From Narthecium ossifragum (Eukaryota > Streptophyta > Magnoliopsida > Dioscoreales > Nartheciaceae), in assembly GCA_963920575.1 (NCBI GenBank), contig OY986969.1, forward strand, positions 27,722,763 through 27,786,762: DNA of 64,000 nt, written 5' to 3'. Position numbers and translations under genes: made by a program. How positions within the stretch are numbered: position 1 is the stretch's first letter; the number at the start of each line of letters is the position of its first letter. The notes beneath the pieces were generated by a model. That model searched no databases. It was not told where the DNA came from and saw nothing but the letters and a program-made list of their open reading frames with translations. Below, one piece after another: positions 1-12,930 of the stretch.

Positions 1-606
1 TACATAAAAGCATCTATTTTTTTCAGTATGCCGTTGGGAAAGGTATATGTCTATTTGAATCAGAAGAAAAGTGAGTGGGGGCAAAGTCTGATAACTGATG
101 GTTACCACAGGTTGAGCTTTCAAAATAACCAGATTATATCAAGAGGGCTACTATTTTTCTAAAATTAGAGAATGTTTCTCAAATTAAAGAGGACTATAGT
201 TACTTCTGTGTGGCATTTTTTGGTACTCCACCTTTTCCAACAAAGGTAAGGTGTAAGAGAAATTAGAGTGCCTTGTCACGTACTATTTGGTGTGTAGAAG
301 TGGTGCACTGCTCAATAATTCAGGGCTCGCATGTATGCGTGCTATAGGGCAATTGCCATAACTTTTCTGTTCTGGACATAATGTGCATTATATCCGTTTT
401 TAAAATGTGCTGTACCACAGTCGTGTCACTATAATACAACACCTAATAGTCCAGTTAGAATTGTAAATGAAATTTGATCCTATGTGTATGTCTTTTATTC
501 TCACTTATTTCCCTCGCCATCACATGTGTGCTAAAAAAGTATGCTACCTTGGATTTAACATTACAATCTTTTAATTCCATTTGATATTTATACCATCTTT
601 CTTCAG

Positions 607-3600
607 GTCATTACCAAATGGGGTGTTCGAAATAATATCGACTTCCTCTCACTATCGTATACAAGGCATGCTGAAGATGTTCGGCATGTAAGGAAATTCC
701 CTTTTTTATTATTATTGTGTTTCATATTCTGTAGTATTTATGAGGTTCTTCTTGAAAGTTGAAAGTGTTTGATTTGATAATATTGATGCTTCTGTTGAGA
801 CATAGGCACGAGAGTTCCTCTCAAAGTTGGGTGATCTACATCAGACACAAATTTTTGCGAAAATAGAGAACATAGAGGTAATTTGCAAGCAGAATGGTCT
901 TGGTGGCTAATTTGCAAGTTCTGGCTATTATTGATATCTGTGTAATCCTTCTCCTCAATTTCTTGCAGGGCTTAACCCACTTTGATGACATATTGCAAGA
1001 AGCAGATGGCATTATTCTTTCGCGTGGGAACTTGGGGATAGATCTCCCACCAGAGAAGGTTGGATATTCAATAAGGATATAATATGCTCCAGCTTCTATG
1101 CAGTAGTGTCATAAAAGGGAAATGATAAAATATTAGACTTCCAAAGACATACAATGTAGTTAATGGAAGGAGTTTTAGCATGTGTTTTTTTTTGTTGAAA
1201 TCTGTGTTTGAAACAGTCAATTTTTCACAGATACTTTCGGAATAAGCTAGATGAAGGCAAATGCTTGAGATTCAAATAGACCTTAGACTTGTTCATTTCT
1301 TGATTATATAAATGAGAGTGTTTGTTGTGCGATAATGAATTCCTCTAGTTTAATTTATTTCTTTTCTGTTTTACTGTTGGTTTTACTGGAACTGGGAATA
1401 TTAAAGTTCAGTTACAGTATTTTTACTTTAATTTTGACATTTAGTCTTTCTTATGCACTGGCATTTGTCTGCCATGATTTTGCATGACCTTTACTTTACA
1501 GATAAAAAAGTGATTACAAGGCTTGTTGCATAGAAAGTATCATGTAAGTCTAAAAGATAAAAATTTCTCTCTTATTGATCATATATCAAGATACACACAT
1601 GCAAGATATGTAACATTTTTTATTGCTTCTCTGAATCTCACATTAGCAATGAGGTTGCACTTAAAACTGGCGAAGTGGAAAAGTTTCTAATGCCCGTGTG
1701 TTAACGCACAAACCTGTCTTGATCCCTTCACCTTTTCATTGCGTCGAGTTATTTGGATGTTCAACATGTCCTCAAACCATATGAACGTTGAAATGAAGTG
1801 TTTATGATAGTTCAGATGGTTTAGTTTGCCGCCACAAGTTGAAACAACATCACAGAAAAATTACATTTTGATGCTAGATTATGAAACTAGTTGTTAAATG
1901 TGGTTGCATATATCTGTAACAGTTTGTAGTGTGGATTCATGGGATTTAAACAGTTGCGACATTGCGTGCTGCAAGATCTGGACTTTTCATCATTAAGACA
2001 CGCACTCTGTCTATTTATTTTCTAGAGATAGTAATTAGAGTGAGCAATACAGAGTGTTCAGGAAACGAACTACTAAACAGGAATAAGCAAGGTATACAGT
2101 TGTAAAAATCCTGAAAGATTTCAGACATATACAATCTCTGTTATCCTTTCATTGTGTTTGAACTCCTAACTTATAAAGTCATGACCAAGTGAAGAAGGTT
2201 AATAGTTAGACTAATATCCGCAGAGTAACGATATGGGGAAGGGTAGAATTGTTATGTGATATCTTTAGTTCATTGTTGATCTTGCAATAAACTTGTATTC
2301 TTTCTTGCTTTGTTAAAGAGTCGCTACTAATATATGGTCTTATTGTTCTTGTTCTAGGTGTTCTTATTTCAGAAGGCTGCTCTATACAAGTGTAACATGG
2401 CTGGAAAACCTGCAGTTGTTACCCGCGTGGTGGATAGCATGACTGACAACCTAAGACCTACTCGTGCAGAGGCAACTGATGTAGCTAACGCAGTTCTTGA
2501 TGGTATTTTCTGATGTTATAAAGACCTTTCTTTTATGGTTCTTCAGTGAGTTTCAGTTTGAGATTCCACATGACAGACTGATTTGCTTTGTTGATCTGTG
2601 AATTGATATAATTTTCTTCTGATTCAGGAAGTGACGCAATTCTTTTAGGTGCTGAAACTCTTCGAGGGTTATATCCTATTGAAACTATATCAATTGTGGG
2701 CAAAATTTGTGCAGAGGTAAACCTTCTCTCTAGGCCCACTGAGTTCAAGTCTTAGGGCATCCCGCTTGTATTATGGGTCTATGATGGCCTGGACGGATTT
2801 TGGAGAATATGGTTAGAAAAGTCTTTCCAATGAAGAAGATAGCTTGTAATATGAAAGAATCCTGAAGGAGTCTTAGAACCTATTTGTTTATCTAGATTTA
2901 CGTCAATGAGCTTCTCTTAAATTGTAAAATTGACAGATTCTAGGGAAAAATGTTATTCTGCTGCTTTAGATGGAAACTCACCCCCATAACTTTTAGCTTG
3001 CTTGCATCTAAAAAACAGGTTATGAAAAACTGGCAGATCCTGGACCTTGTCTCCAATTGAATGTTGATTTCTTATCTTTCGTTTTAAATGCTGCATCTGC
3101 AGGCAGAGAAGGTTTTCAACCAAGATCTATACTTCAAGAAGACTGTGAAATATGTTGGAGAACCAATGACTCACTTAGAGTCTATCGCTTCATCTGCTGT
3201 ATGTCTTCCTTTGCCTATAATCTAAGAGTCAATGTTGCTGTTGTGTATGGTTTTGTCTTTCGAGAAATTATTCTGGAAAAATAAAATTGATGCATATATC
3301 ATATTGCCTAGTTGATTCATTATCACCTCTTTCTGTAGGTACGTGCTGCCATCAAGGTTAAGGCTTCCGTCATCATTGTGTTCACTTCATCTGGAAGAGC
3401 TGCAAGGTAATATAGCAATTTAATCCAAACAACAAGTTGATCTGTTTTTAAGCTGATATATATGTACTGACATGGTATCTTTTTTTGATCTAGATTAATT
3501 GCAAAGTATAGGCCTGCAATGCCAGTTTTGTCTGTTGTCATCCCTCGACTCAAGACAAACCAACTTAAATGGAGTTTCACTGGCGCTTTTGAAGTATGTG

Positions 3601-4611
3601 AAGCAGTTTTTTTAATGATAAAACTAAACAAAATGCTCTCTTTTTTTGCACATTGTCAATGTTATCATAGTATTTGCTGCGTACATTTGTGATATCATTT
3701 GCGTTCTCTTTCTGTAGCTATGCGTGTGGTCTTTCATGGTTGTTACCAGGGTCTCATGTAGCCATGTTATTTATTTATTGCTCTCATATTATTAGATTTT
3801 GATTCCATCAAAGTTTCTGTTTCCTATTAAGCATGACGACAGCTGACCATATTTATAATTGAAATGGGCAGGCGAGGCAATCGCTCATTGTCAGAGACCT
3901 TTTTCCAATGCTTGCGGATCCTCGGCATCCTGTAAGTATATCCAGTTGGCTAAAAGATGAACATTCTTAGCCTTTTTTCCCCTAAGAAAGCCACTATCTT
4001 TTTTCGATTTGTACTTCTTTCTATACTTTTTGACTCTCAGCTCTTAAAGACTACATTTTTTAAAAGTTTGGGTTTATCTGTCCCTTGAAAACGTAGATGA
4101 CTTGCACACAGCTTCAACCATGACTTGTTTTTGCGAATCTTCAACCAGGCTTGGAATGCTACAGTCCTTTGTTCGAGATATTTTCTGGATGATACTAATT
4201 AAATAAACTTTCAATCTCTAAGGACCTGATTTTAATTTCATTTTAAATGCACAGATTGTGCAAAGTAAGATGGTTGTTTGTCTGGAAGGAATATACTCCT
4301 GCACAACACGTCTTAATGTTGTTGCCTACTTGTATTAAAGCTCAAAACTAAATGCTCTGCTCTATGCTGATATTCATGCGCCTTTTCACTCAAAAATAGA
4401 TGATAAGCTGTTGCATTATCAGAGCCTCTATTAAGTTGTTTTGAATGTGATCCTGCAGGCGGAGTCCACTAGTGGCACTAACGAGTCAGTTCTGAAGGTT
4501 GCTCTTGACTATGGCAAGACCTCTGGTATTATCAAGTCACATGACCGTGTGGTAGTTTGCCAGAAGGTGGGAGATGCTTCTGTGGTGAAGATTATCGAGC
4601 TTGAGGATTGA
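607..4611 (+). CDS. Cytosolic pyruvate kinase, 3' part (5' exons outside the window)
   Basis: Pyruvate kinase transfers phosphate from phosphoenolpyruvate to ADP, the last step of cytosolic glycolysis. Ten exons join in frame: 607-687, 806-877, 969-1058, 2358-2502, 2628-2716, 3103-3198, 3339-3406, 3494-3593, 3872-3931 and 4459-4611 (stop TGA). They encode about 317 residues. That is the C-terminal 60 percent of a roughly 525-residue plant cytosolic enzyme, from [15 protein letters not shown] through the active-site region ([54 protein letters not shown]) to the C-terminal domain ending KIIELED. RGNLGID, where many kinases have GDLG, is normal for the plant cytosolic form. All junctions are GT-AG with matching phases. 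The N-terminal catalytic part is not seen in 1-606, which reads as intron, so it should lie upstream of the window. Confidence 0.95.
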
Positions 4612-5518
4612 AGTGTCTTTTAATTGCTTTACCCTTTGCTTCATGTACCTGGTTGCCAGGAATAGCATGTTATAATCATGCTCACACAGCTATTTTTGAG
4701 CATAGACCGAGGTAATTATAAAGGCTTAATATGCACGTGATGATTATAGTTGTGATTGAAAGTGGATTGCGTGCTTTCATTTGCATATGCAATCCTATCA
4801 TATGTCTAAAAGCCTAAAATGTTGGTAATATGGTCAATGGAGAAATAACTTTGAGTAGAAGTCACTGGTAAGTATGCTGCTCGTGGCCTTATCCTTTGTA
4901 AATCGCAGGTTGTTTCTCTGACGTTATGATGATTGGCTTCTCATAGATTTTGCTAACAACGGAGAGGAGCACGGTAGGGTATCGGGATGATGGTTGTTAC
5001 TCTTTGTGATGTGATGGGATGACGCTAGTGCATTGTTTTGTGATTTAGTGCAGAAAACATGCCAAACTTAGCTAGTCTAGTGGCTGAGAGATGAGAGAAC
5101 CTTGTAATCATCTTTGTTTATGATCCTCAAGGAGCGATTTCATATCATCATCAGTGAGTGAGTAGCAATGGGACATTCTCCTAACGCGGGGCGAGAGAAT
5201 TGATCAAATACCAGATAAGAGGGAGCTTTGTTTTCCTGACACCATCACGCGCCATCACTTTCTTCATACCAACGGTACAATTTTTAGCATCTAAAAATCT
5301 CCAACAATATCTTAGATCGTAAGATGAGATTCAAATTGATCTGGACGTTGATACGATTGATGTACGGGAAACAGAGCAAGAAGCCCAATCCGTTGATTGT
5401 TTGGATCCCTCTGGCGCCCCGCTTAGCTGCGTGGTGGATAACGGTCTCCACTCACACACACACCCTCTACCTCCTCCTCTGCCCTCCCCCCTGCTGTTAT
5501 AGAAACTAAGAAATCCAA
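4612..5518. other. Intergenic spacer between pyruvate kinase and ATAB2-like gene
   Basis: This holds the pyruvate kinase 3' UTR and the promoter and leader of the next gene on the same strand. I see no other gene and no transposon boundary. The CT-rich stretch just before 5519 is a normal-looking plant leader. Confidence 0.6.
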
Positions 5519-8500
5519 ATGGCGACACTGGGGTTCAGCGCCCCCGGCATAGGGCGATCATCTTGCAGCGGCAGAGGCCACCGCCTCCAGCACCAGCCAC
5601 AGCCCCCAAATCCCAGAATCGTAATCGTATCCCAGCCCCCGGTCGTCTCCATCCGGCAGTGCTTTTGGCTTCATGGACCCGAGCTACGCCTTCGACGGCC
5701 TCCCGGGTCCATCTCCGAGAGCTCGGTCTCATCGCCACCGTCGGCTGCGGAACCTGATCCGGCGGAGGAGGTGCGGTACCTGGACCCCGAGGCGGACCCT
5801 GATGGCATCCGGGAGTGGGAGCTGGACTTCTGCTCGCGGCCCATCCTAGACGAGAGGGGTAAGAAAGTGTGGGAGCTGGTGGTGTGTGACGCCACCCTGT
5901 CCCTCCAGTACACCCGCTTCCTCCCCAGTAACATCATCAACAGCGTTACCCTCAGGGACGCCATCGCCTCCATCTCCGACTCCCTCGACATCCCTCTGCC
6001 CGAGAAGATGCGCTTCTTCAGGTGAGTCCCTCCCCCCTCCCCCCTCCCCCCTCCCCCCTCCTCCTCTACCATAACCCCTCAGTATAAAAGATCTCCAGTC
6101 ATCCACGGATTAGCTTCGACTTTGGATTTAATTTGCCCCCCTCCTCCTCTACCATAACCCCTCAGTATAAAAGATCTCCAGTCATCCACGGATTAGCTTT
6201 GACTTTGGATTTAATTTGCTTCCTCGCAGGTCGCAGATGCAGACGATCATTACCAAAGCCTGTAATGAGCTCGGCATCAAACCCGTCCCCAGCAAAAGGG
6301 TGTGTCTTGCTCTCACTTCTCTCTGTTTCCGATGTTTATTGGTTTCTTAATTAGCTGCCTTCCTTCGCACAGTAGATGCAATCAGGCTCTGTCACTAACA
6401 TACGGCACATGAATCGAGGCATTCTTTCTTCTCACCAGCTTGTATGCATCCACTAGTATTTGTATTCCCGTGCTCGCACATGTTATATCTCCACAAGGGA
6501 GCCAAAAAAGTATTCTGAATCCTGGAAAATATAGTTTGGAAACATCTTTCTTTCTTCCTACGGTGTTGCGAGAAATTTGATATGCATGTTGTCAGCCATC
6601 GACAAACCTTCACTTCTCACCTTCACGCCTATGAAGATATCAGCATGATGAGAGGAGGAAATCTCTGATTACTTGTGAATCCCCAGAATTCACACAAGCT
6701 TAGGCTGACAAGGAGCGGATTTGGTTATTTAATTATACATAACAGACCCCCCTCATCGAATATTAGGAGCGATAAAAAAGGCGACAACTTCTCCAAGAGT
6801 TGCTGCCTTCGATTCTGGTGTATCAATGCGGGAAACTTCTGCTGAGGTTATGCAAGGATTTATAGGAAGAATGTCTAGGATGCCTTTTGTTGAGATGCAT
6901 TTCATGAAGGAAACCTTGGTAAAGTGCAGTTACTGGCGTTCAGGCTTGATATTCAATAGGAAAATTTTGTTGTAGTAATTAATTCATTGCGCAGAGAATC
7001 AAACTTTAGATTTTTCTTAGGGGAGCATGTACAACTTTTATTATGCCTTCGTCATTTTCAGTGCATATCATTGCTTCTTTGGCTGGAAGAGCGGTATGAG
7101 ACGGTTTATACATGTCATCCTGGTTTTCAACAAGGATCTAAGCCATTCCTAGCATTGGATAATTCATTTCCAATGGAACTTCCAGAAAACCTCTTTGGAG
7201 ACAAGTGGGCTTTTGTGCAACTGACTTTTTCAGGTAAATGCAATGCTTTGTTAAGGTGCAAATCCATATTTTCTCTCAGGTATATACACTACATTATTGT
7301 ACATACTACTTACTCTGGTGAATTTTTTAAAACTTTTCTTGTAAAGTCTGGTTACTAGGTGGCTGGAGATGAATTATTTATTTATTTGAATAGTTGAGAC
7401 ACAAGGCTAAGAGGGAGTTACAAGGAAAACGGAAAATTTATAGGAACTTCCAGGAGCAAGGAAGGTGGCTGGAGATGATGTATGTGAATACCAAGCATCT
7501 GGTTGTTTTGGCAAGTTGATCGTTTCTTCAGAAGCAAACCAATAGATGTGGAATCAAAGTCTAAAATGAAATATAAAAGCATTATCGACTGCAAACTTTT
7601 CCACTAGAAACCTGTTTAGATGTTTGTCAATTGAGGGCAATAAATAAATCATACCTGGAATTAGAAATTTAGAAGGTATCACTTGGTGACGAGGCATGCA
7701 AATGGACTTGGTCCTATACCTTCCATTTTTCAGTTTTCCACGTCTCCTAGAATATCTACCCTATCCTTCCTAGGTACATTATATTCATTATTCTCATCTT
7801 TAGTCTTGTTTCTGTCTTCTGACATTATAAACCATTGACAATTTGGGGTCCATTCCCTACATTATGGGCTTCACACTGGCGTCTTGGTGACAGAGCACCT
7901 GCAGATTATTTCTCCACTTTACATTGTGTCAATGTCTACTGCATCAATATTCTTCAAAGAGTACATTATTTATTCTTCATTTGTCAGCTGTGAGGAAGGA
8001 GGTCTCTTCTCTAAAATCAACATACGCTTTTGGTGGTAGCCTGGATTTAGATCTTTTGGGCTTTGAAATGGAAGATGATACGTTGGTCCCTGGACTTGCA
8101 GTTGCATCGTCACGTGCCAAACCTCTCGCAGGTATGTAAGTCCTCTGTAGGAACATCTATCTGAACTAAACTAAGCCAGCAGGGTACAATGTGTGCCATA
8201 ATGATTGAATTGTAGTTTGTCATAGAAAGGCATAGAAGAAATTAGATCAGAGTATGTTACTTTCTGTTCCTTAGCAAAGGACAACCAAGTTTCTCACCTG
8301 GTGCTGGATCTCTGAACCTTTTATCTTACTAACATGACCAGCTTGGATGAATGGTTTGGAGGTTTGCGCTATTGAAGTTGACACTAGCCGTGCCTGCTTG
8401 ATCCTGTCTGTAGGAGTTTCTACAAGATATATCTATGCTACCTATACAAAAAATGCGGTGACAACACGAGAGGCGGAAGCATGGGAAGCAGCAAAGAAGG

Positions 8501-8601
8501 CATGTGGAGGGTTGCATTTTCTTGCCATCCAAGAGACTTTAGATTCAGATGACTGTGTTGGTTTCTGGCTCTTACTAGACTTGCCTCCACCACCAGTGTA
8601 A
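5519..8601 (+). CDS. ATAB2: TAB2/ATAB2-like protein, chloroplastic (photosystem mRNA translation factor)
   Basis: ATAB2 (TAB2 in algae) is a plastid A/U-rich RNA-binding protein needed for translation and assembly of photosystem I and II core subunits. Five exons join in frame: 5519-6021, 6230-6299, 7062-7233, 7988-8131 and 8342-8601, giving 382 residues. The first 75 or so residues are rich in Pro, Arg and Ser with few acidic residues, as in a transit peptide. The rest shows the family blocks in order: [121 protein letters not shown], ending LDLPPPPV. The start was chosen because it is the first ATG in frame with the transit-like region. Intron 1 contains a tandem duplication and intron 3 a tiny LINE insertion. 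The family assignment is by recognition of these motifs and is strong. Confidence 0.93.
6058..6219. repeat. Tandem duplication in ATAB2-like intron 1
   Basis: Two copies of a 79-bp unit (6058-6136 and 6141-6219) differ by one C/T change. They follow a run of CCCCCCT repeats right after the donor site. The second copy abuts the functional acceptor at 6229, so the intron has been lengthened without changing splice phase. Confidence 0.9.
7357..7478 (-). mobile_element. Very short 5'-truncated LINE insertion with 16-bp target-site duplication
   Basis: The 16-bp sequence AGGTGGCTGGAGATGA occurs at 7357-7372 and again at 7463-7478. The 90 bp between them begins with T-rich sequence and GAATAGTTGAGACACAAGGCTA, which resembles the 3' terminus (reverse strand) of the LINEs at 20199 and 62510. 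I read it as a nearly fully truncated LINE copy inserted in intron 3 of the ATAB2-like gene. Confidence 0.6.
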
Positions 8602-9499
8602 ATCAGAATGATATTGATTGGCTGGTCTTTTATTTATCAACTCGGCTTAATGGTTTGGGCCATGAGCTGTGTTATCTGAAAATATTTGTGCTAATGAAAA
8701 CTGACGGAATGCTCCAGTCTTCAATTTCTGATTACCTAAGATACAAATCTTTATTCTAATGGTTATTGGTTGCTCTAGCCTAATCAAATTGCTGAAAACC
8801 AATTAGAAGATTAAATTAATTTAGCGGCCGAAGTACCATACAAGCTAGACTGCTAAAGATTTTATCGGTAATATTGCTCGACTGAAGAACTTTTAACGAC
8901 GAGTTTGCTGAACCGCCGTTATAAGCTGGCAAAGTACTATGACTGTATTATATATTCTGTATTTAACGCCGGCCACGTGGCCGTCGGTAAATCCATCTGC
9001 ACTTTACAAATCAAGTACAAAGTTCATTTGCAGCTGTGCTGCATGGCATACTAGTAGATAAGGATCGTGATTGGGATACATGAGTAAGTGTAGATGTCTT
9101 TCAATTGGTTGATGTTTACTGATTGATTCATCTAATTTATTAATAGAATTGATGTTTACTAATTGATTCATCTAATTTATTGATATGATGGATTGGATTA
9201 ACTAATCAAAAGACATCTATCGATTGAATGAATAACTCATCAAATCAGTAAAATACTATTAATTAATTAATCTAATTCATCAATAAAACATAACTAATGA
9301 ATTAGATGAATCAATCGATAAACATAAACGATGTGCGACGACGTTCATGACCATATACACAAATCATTTTCCAACAGATAAAATTAAAACATATAGATGT
9401 ACACGCACTGCAACTCGAACCTCCTGTGCACCTCCGCGGTCCTTCCAATATCTGACTCTTGTATTATGTTTGCTTTTACTTTTGGAAGGGTGGTCGGTG
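8602..9499. other. Intergenic spacer with an AT-rich foldback-like repeat
   Basis: This lies between two convergent genes. From about 9060 to 9330 it is made of repeated and partly inverted units (ATTGATTCATCTAATTTAT and complements, with a near-exact duplication around 9110-9180). The content resembles the foldback repeats at 32220-32520 and 52860-53075. The rest is 3' UTR and unclassified sequence. Confidence 0.5.
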
Positions 9500-11305
9500 T
9501 TACTGGAATTCCGCGGAGCGCTTGGTGTTGGCAGCGTTGGACAATTGCTCCTGCTGCTGCGCGTTGCCAGTGTTGGGAAACGCGACTGGGTCGTTGCTCC
9601 CACTGAAAATCTCCATGTCTTTCTGGCGTAGCAGAAGCAGCATGCGCTCGTTCTCGAGGCGGAGGCGCTCGTTCTCGAGCTTCGACATCTCCATCTCCCG
9701 CTCTTTGTTGCTGCTGAACCTGAGCCACTTGAAGCGCTGGCGCTCCAGTTCGAACGCTCGGCATTGGAGCCCTACCCGCTTCTCCTCCAACTCCACTACT
9801 CTCCTCCTCAGCCACTGCCTCTGCTGCTGAACTCCTCCTCCCCCAGCCACCATCCCCATCAGCTCGCTCCTCAAGTGCTGCATGGACGTCGACGAAGATG
9901 CTGGGGACGACATGGACATGGACAACGCCAGGGAGGGAGAAGCCAATGAACTGGACAGCATATGCAACGACCTCTTCGGCCTTTTTGCACCAGCTGAATA
10001 CGTCGCAGCAAGGGCAGAGGCGAACCGACCCTTGTTGTCCTCGTGTTCGTCGCCCTCCTGATCAAATTTCTGCTGCTGCTGCTGATGATGATGATGATGG
10101 CAGTGAGGCTGGTGCTTGTTACTGGGGAATTCATCGTAATGATCATCATGATCATCATCATCATCTTGATCGTCGTCGTCATCATCATTGTAGTCGTGCT
10201 CGTCTTCATCATCGTGGTCGCTGTCATGGTCCTCTTCATGTTCCTCGTCTTCCTCATCTGCCAAAGTCCCCTCATCATCTGCAACCTTTAATACTGCATT
10301 CGCCTTGTCCCTGCAGACGACGGTATTCGATGAGTGGTGAAAGCAGCGCTGCTGCTGAGCCTGATCACCAGCTGGCGGCTGCTGGCGAGAAGCAAGGAAG
10401 GTCGTGTTGGAGGTCTGGGCGCAGGAGGAAGGTCCGCTGCTATTATGGTAGGCGCACATCTCCCGAAAAAAAAGGTGCTTGGAATTTAGAAGCTTGCGGG
10501 TCTCCTCCTTCGCCTTGGGGGTGAGGTGGTCCATGGAGTCAAGGAGGGAGGGGTTCTCAACGACCCGGCATGCCGTCCCCCTCCCCAGCAGGTCGTTCAC
10601 CCGCTTATACCGCTTGTTCAGGTCGTTGAACTTGTCCTCACACTGCTGAGGCGATACGTAATAGCCCCTCTCCATCATCGCCCTCGACACCGATTTCCAC
10701 TTCCCCTTTTTCTGCTGCAGGAGTCCCGCCGACGCCAATAGACAGGATGACGACGAGCCCTTCTTCCCCTTCGCGCCTACCAAGGGGGGCGGCTGGTGGT
10801 CGCCGCCCTCGGCTGCTGCTCCGCCCGCGTCGTCCCCCACGCAGTAGACCACCTTGATAAGGAGGCGTATCATGCTGTCCGTCCACTTCATCCTCTGCCA
10901 AAGCGACGCCGACGAAGGCGACTGGGATGCTCGCTTCGCCGTTTCGGCGGCTGCTGCGGCTGCGGCATCGTCGCTATAACCTGTTGGCTCCTCTTCGTTG
11001 CTCAGCGATGATTGCTGTACCTGCTGCTTCGACCTGCTAGTGCCACCACCTACGGTGGTTGTATAGGTGTGCCTGACGGATTGCTGAGGATTATCGACGG
11101 TTTCCTGGGGTTGCAAGGAGGGGAAAGGTAGAAACTGATGCTGCTGCTGAGGGTGGTTATGGAATAGCTGCTGCTGTTGGTGTTGCTGGGGAGGGTGGTG
11201 GTGGAGAGGCATCTCCAGCCCCAGCATTCCAGAGCCAGTGCCCGCCGGCATTATTCCTGTGGGCATGCTGCTCCCCCCGCTTTCCATGTCGGTTGATATC
11301 GACAC
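9500..11305 (-). CDS. Trihelix (GT) family transcription factor, single exon
   Basis: A single open frame of 601 residues starts with MSISTDMESGG and ends SAEFQ. A nuclear DNA-binding role follows from a trihelix domain at about residues 138-290: RMKWTDSMIRLLI, then an acidic and glycine insert, KKGKWKSVSRAMMERGYYVS, and PQQCEDKFNDLNKRYKRVND. Conserved blocks follow it: RVVENPSLLDSM and LLNSKHLFFREMCAYHN. The N terminus is His/Gln/Pro-rich. Residues 345-410 form long Asp/Glu/His and Gln runs, and residues 490-580 form a coiled coil (LEEKRVGLQCRAFELERQR, then KLENERLRLENERM), the usual dimerisation region of this clade. The layout matches single-trihelix plant proteins such as the Arabidopsis At1g21200 group. 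I do not know its targets. Overlapping frames on the other strand are shadows of the simple-sequence codon runs. Confidence 0.9.
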   Translation of the reverse strand: MSISTDMESGGSSMPTGIMPAGTGSGMLGLEMPLHHHPPQQHQQQQLFHNHPQQQHQFLPFPSLQPQETVDNPQQSVRHTYTTTVGGGTSRSKQQVQQSSLSNEEEPTGYSDDAAAAAAAETAKRASQSPSSASLWQRMKWTDSMIRLLIKVVYCVGDDAGGAAAEGGDHQPPPLVGAKGKKGSSSSCLLASAGLLQQKKGKWKSVSRAMMERGYYVSPQQCEDKFNDLNKRYKRVNDLLGRGTACRVVENPSLLDSMDHLTPKAKEETRKLLNSKHLFFREMCAYHNSSGPSSCAQTSNTTFLASRQQPPAGDQAQQQRCFHHSSNTVVCRDKANAVLKVADDEGTLADEEDEEHEEDHDSDHDDEDEHDYNDDDDDDQDDDDDHDDHYDEFPSNKHQPHCHHHHHQQQQQKFDQEGDEHEDNKGRFASALAATYSAGAKRPKRSLHMLSSSLASPSLALSMSMSSPASSSTSMQHLRSELMGMVAGGGGVQQQRQWLRRRVVELEEKRVGLQCRAFELERQRFKWLRFSSNKEREMEMSKLENERLRLENERMLLLLRQKDMEIFSGSNDPVAFPNTGNAQQQEQLSNAANTKRSAEFQ

Positions 11306-11468
11306 TTATCGCCGCCCTTGCTCTCGGAATGTAGTACTATACGTACTGCTGGACAAAATGCTAGCTTTTGGTGGTTAATTAGCTAAAAAGCATCGGAGGA
11401 GAATATGACGAGCAACTCCCCTCCCTCTGTGAAGGGTTCTGCTGGTGCCTCTGTGGTCTTCGGATTTG

Positions 11469-11478
11469 CTATATAGCC
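11469..11478 (-). promoter_or_regulatory. Candidate TATA box of the trihelix gene
   Basis: GCTATATAGC lies about 165 bp upstream of the trihelix start codon on the minus strand. The motif is palindromic, so orientation rests only on the downstream gene. Confidence 0.4.
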
Positions 11479-12930
11479 TCTAGCAAAGTTGTTACCCGCA
11501 ACTAATCAAAACTGCTGCCTGCTGTTGCTGACAGTGGCACATGATCCGCCCGTCCGTTTCCTGGAGCAAACCCAGAAAGATGGCAGGCCACATGAGCCAG
11601 CGGAGGAGGAGGAGGAGGAGGTGAGGTTAACGATAGGAAAGCAGATGCATGTGTGGCTCGGGTGGATGGGATGTCTGTTAAATCTCCTTACTCTCCCCTT
11701 CCCTCGATCTCTTCTCCCCTTTCCCTAGCGTGGAGTTGTGGGTAGCCGCCGGTTTTAAGTTAGGGGCTTAATGGTTTTCGCAGAGACGGTTTCAATGGAA
11801 GGAAAGGGCTCCTTGTTTCTGGATACCGGGTAACGGAGAAACTGCTGCTTCAGGCCCATGGTTTTCCTTCTAATTGGCTGGCTGGCTGGCGGATTTTTTT
11901 TCGCTACGGGACCTCCGATCTTCACTTTTGAGAAAGATCCTGAGACCCCCAAAAAAAAAAAAAAACCCTTATTTCAAAACTACCCTTATCTATATATACC
12001 GCACATCCTATGATATGATCGTGTCATATGACACATTAAATATTGTCATGTCTCATCACATTTAATTCATGTCATGTCACATTAAATATCTATCTCATAG
12101 CATTAAAAACATGACACACAGCTTAACAATATATTTTCTTCTACGTGTTTTTTCCTTCGTTACTGGTTATACACATATGCTGAAACGCGTATTATTTTGT
12201 ACGAATGATAGTGTATGCGTTCTACATTTTTATGCGTTTATTCATATATGTCTAATAAATATGTGATGTTTATTTGGAACACAGGTAAAATCGGAGTTCC
12301 TCAAAATTGCACGTCGGGATATCGAAAGATGAGGAAATCAGGCGTCTGAATATCAACTTAAACAGGTTGGGGGCTAGCTGGCCGCGGCAAATGTCAAGCT
12401 AGATAGGGCTGAAAAGAAAATTACAGCCATGAAGAGAAAATCAAACATGGAGGCATGACAACCCTCACAACCATTTCTCGGGGAATCATTCCCTAGATTA
12501 ATCACCAAACAAAGAATGACCTCCATGGGGCACCCAAGCCAAGAGGAGGACACGCATCAGCCCGAGCATGCGGCCACAGATGTAGTGAGAGTGCCGCAAC
12601 CGAAAGTCACCAAAGCATCCCACATTGTCTCAATTCGGACATCGACAACTCGCTGTTAGAGTCAGCAACTATTCCCCGTGGATTGAGTGGCATTGATCTA
12701 AATATACATCTCAAACCATGTTTCATCGGAGATTAAGAATTAGCTCAAGCGATGGAAGAGATGACGATTAACGGACTCACGCCGGAGGGTGAGGGGTAAG
12801 CTATAGAAGCACGAGTATAATTATAATACGCGCGTGTATGAAATTCTATATAACTCAACTTCTTTTCATGAGTATCTGTAGGTTAGGCACGTGTACAAAA
12901 GTTATGAATGTGTATATGAAATTCTATATA

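Noticed and set aside
1..606. A short exon-like piece near 26-42 (CAG/TATGCC...AAAG/GTATATG)
   Set aside because: It does not encode the residues expected before IDFLSLSY in pyruvate kinase and is too short to judge. The region reads as intron.
9347..10524. Several plus-strand open frames of 60-208 codons opposite the trihelix gene
   Set aside because: They are mirror readings of the Asp/His/Gln codon runs and have no domain of their own.
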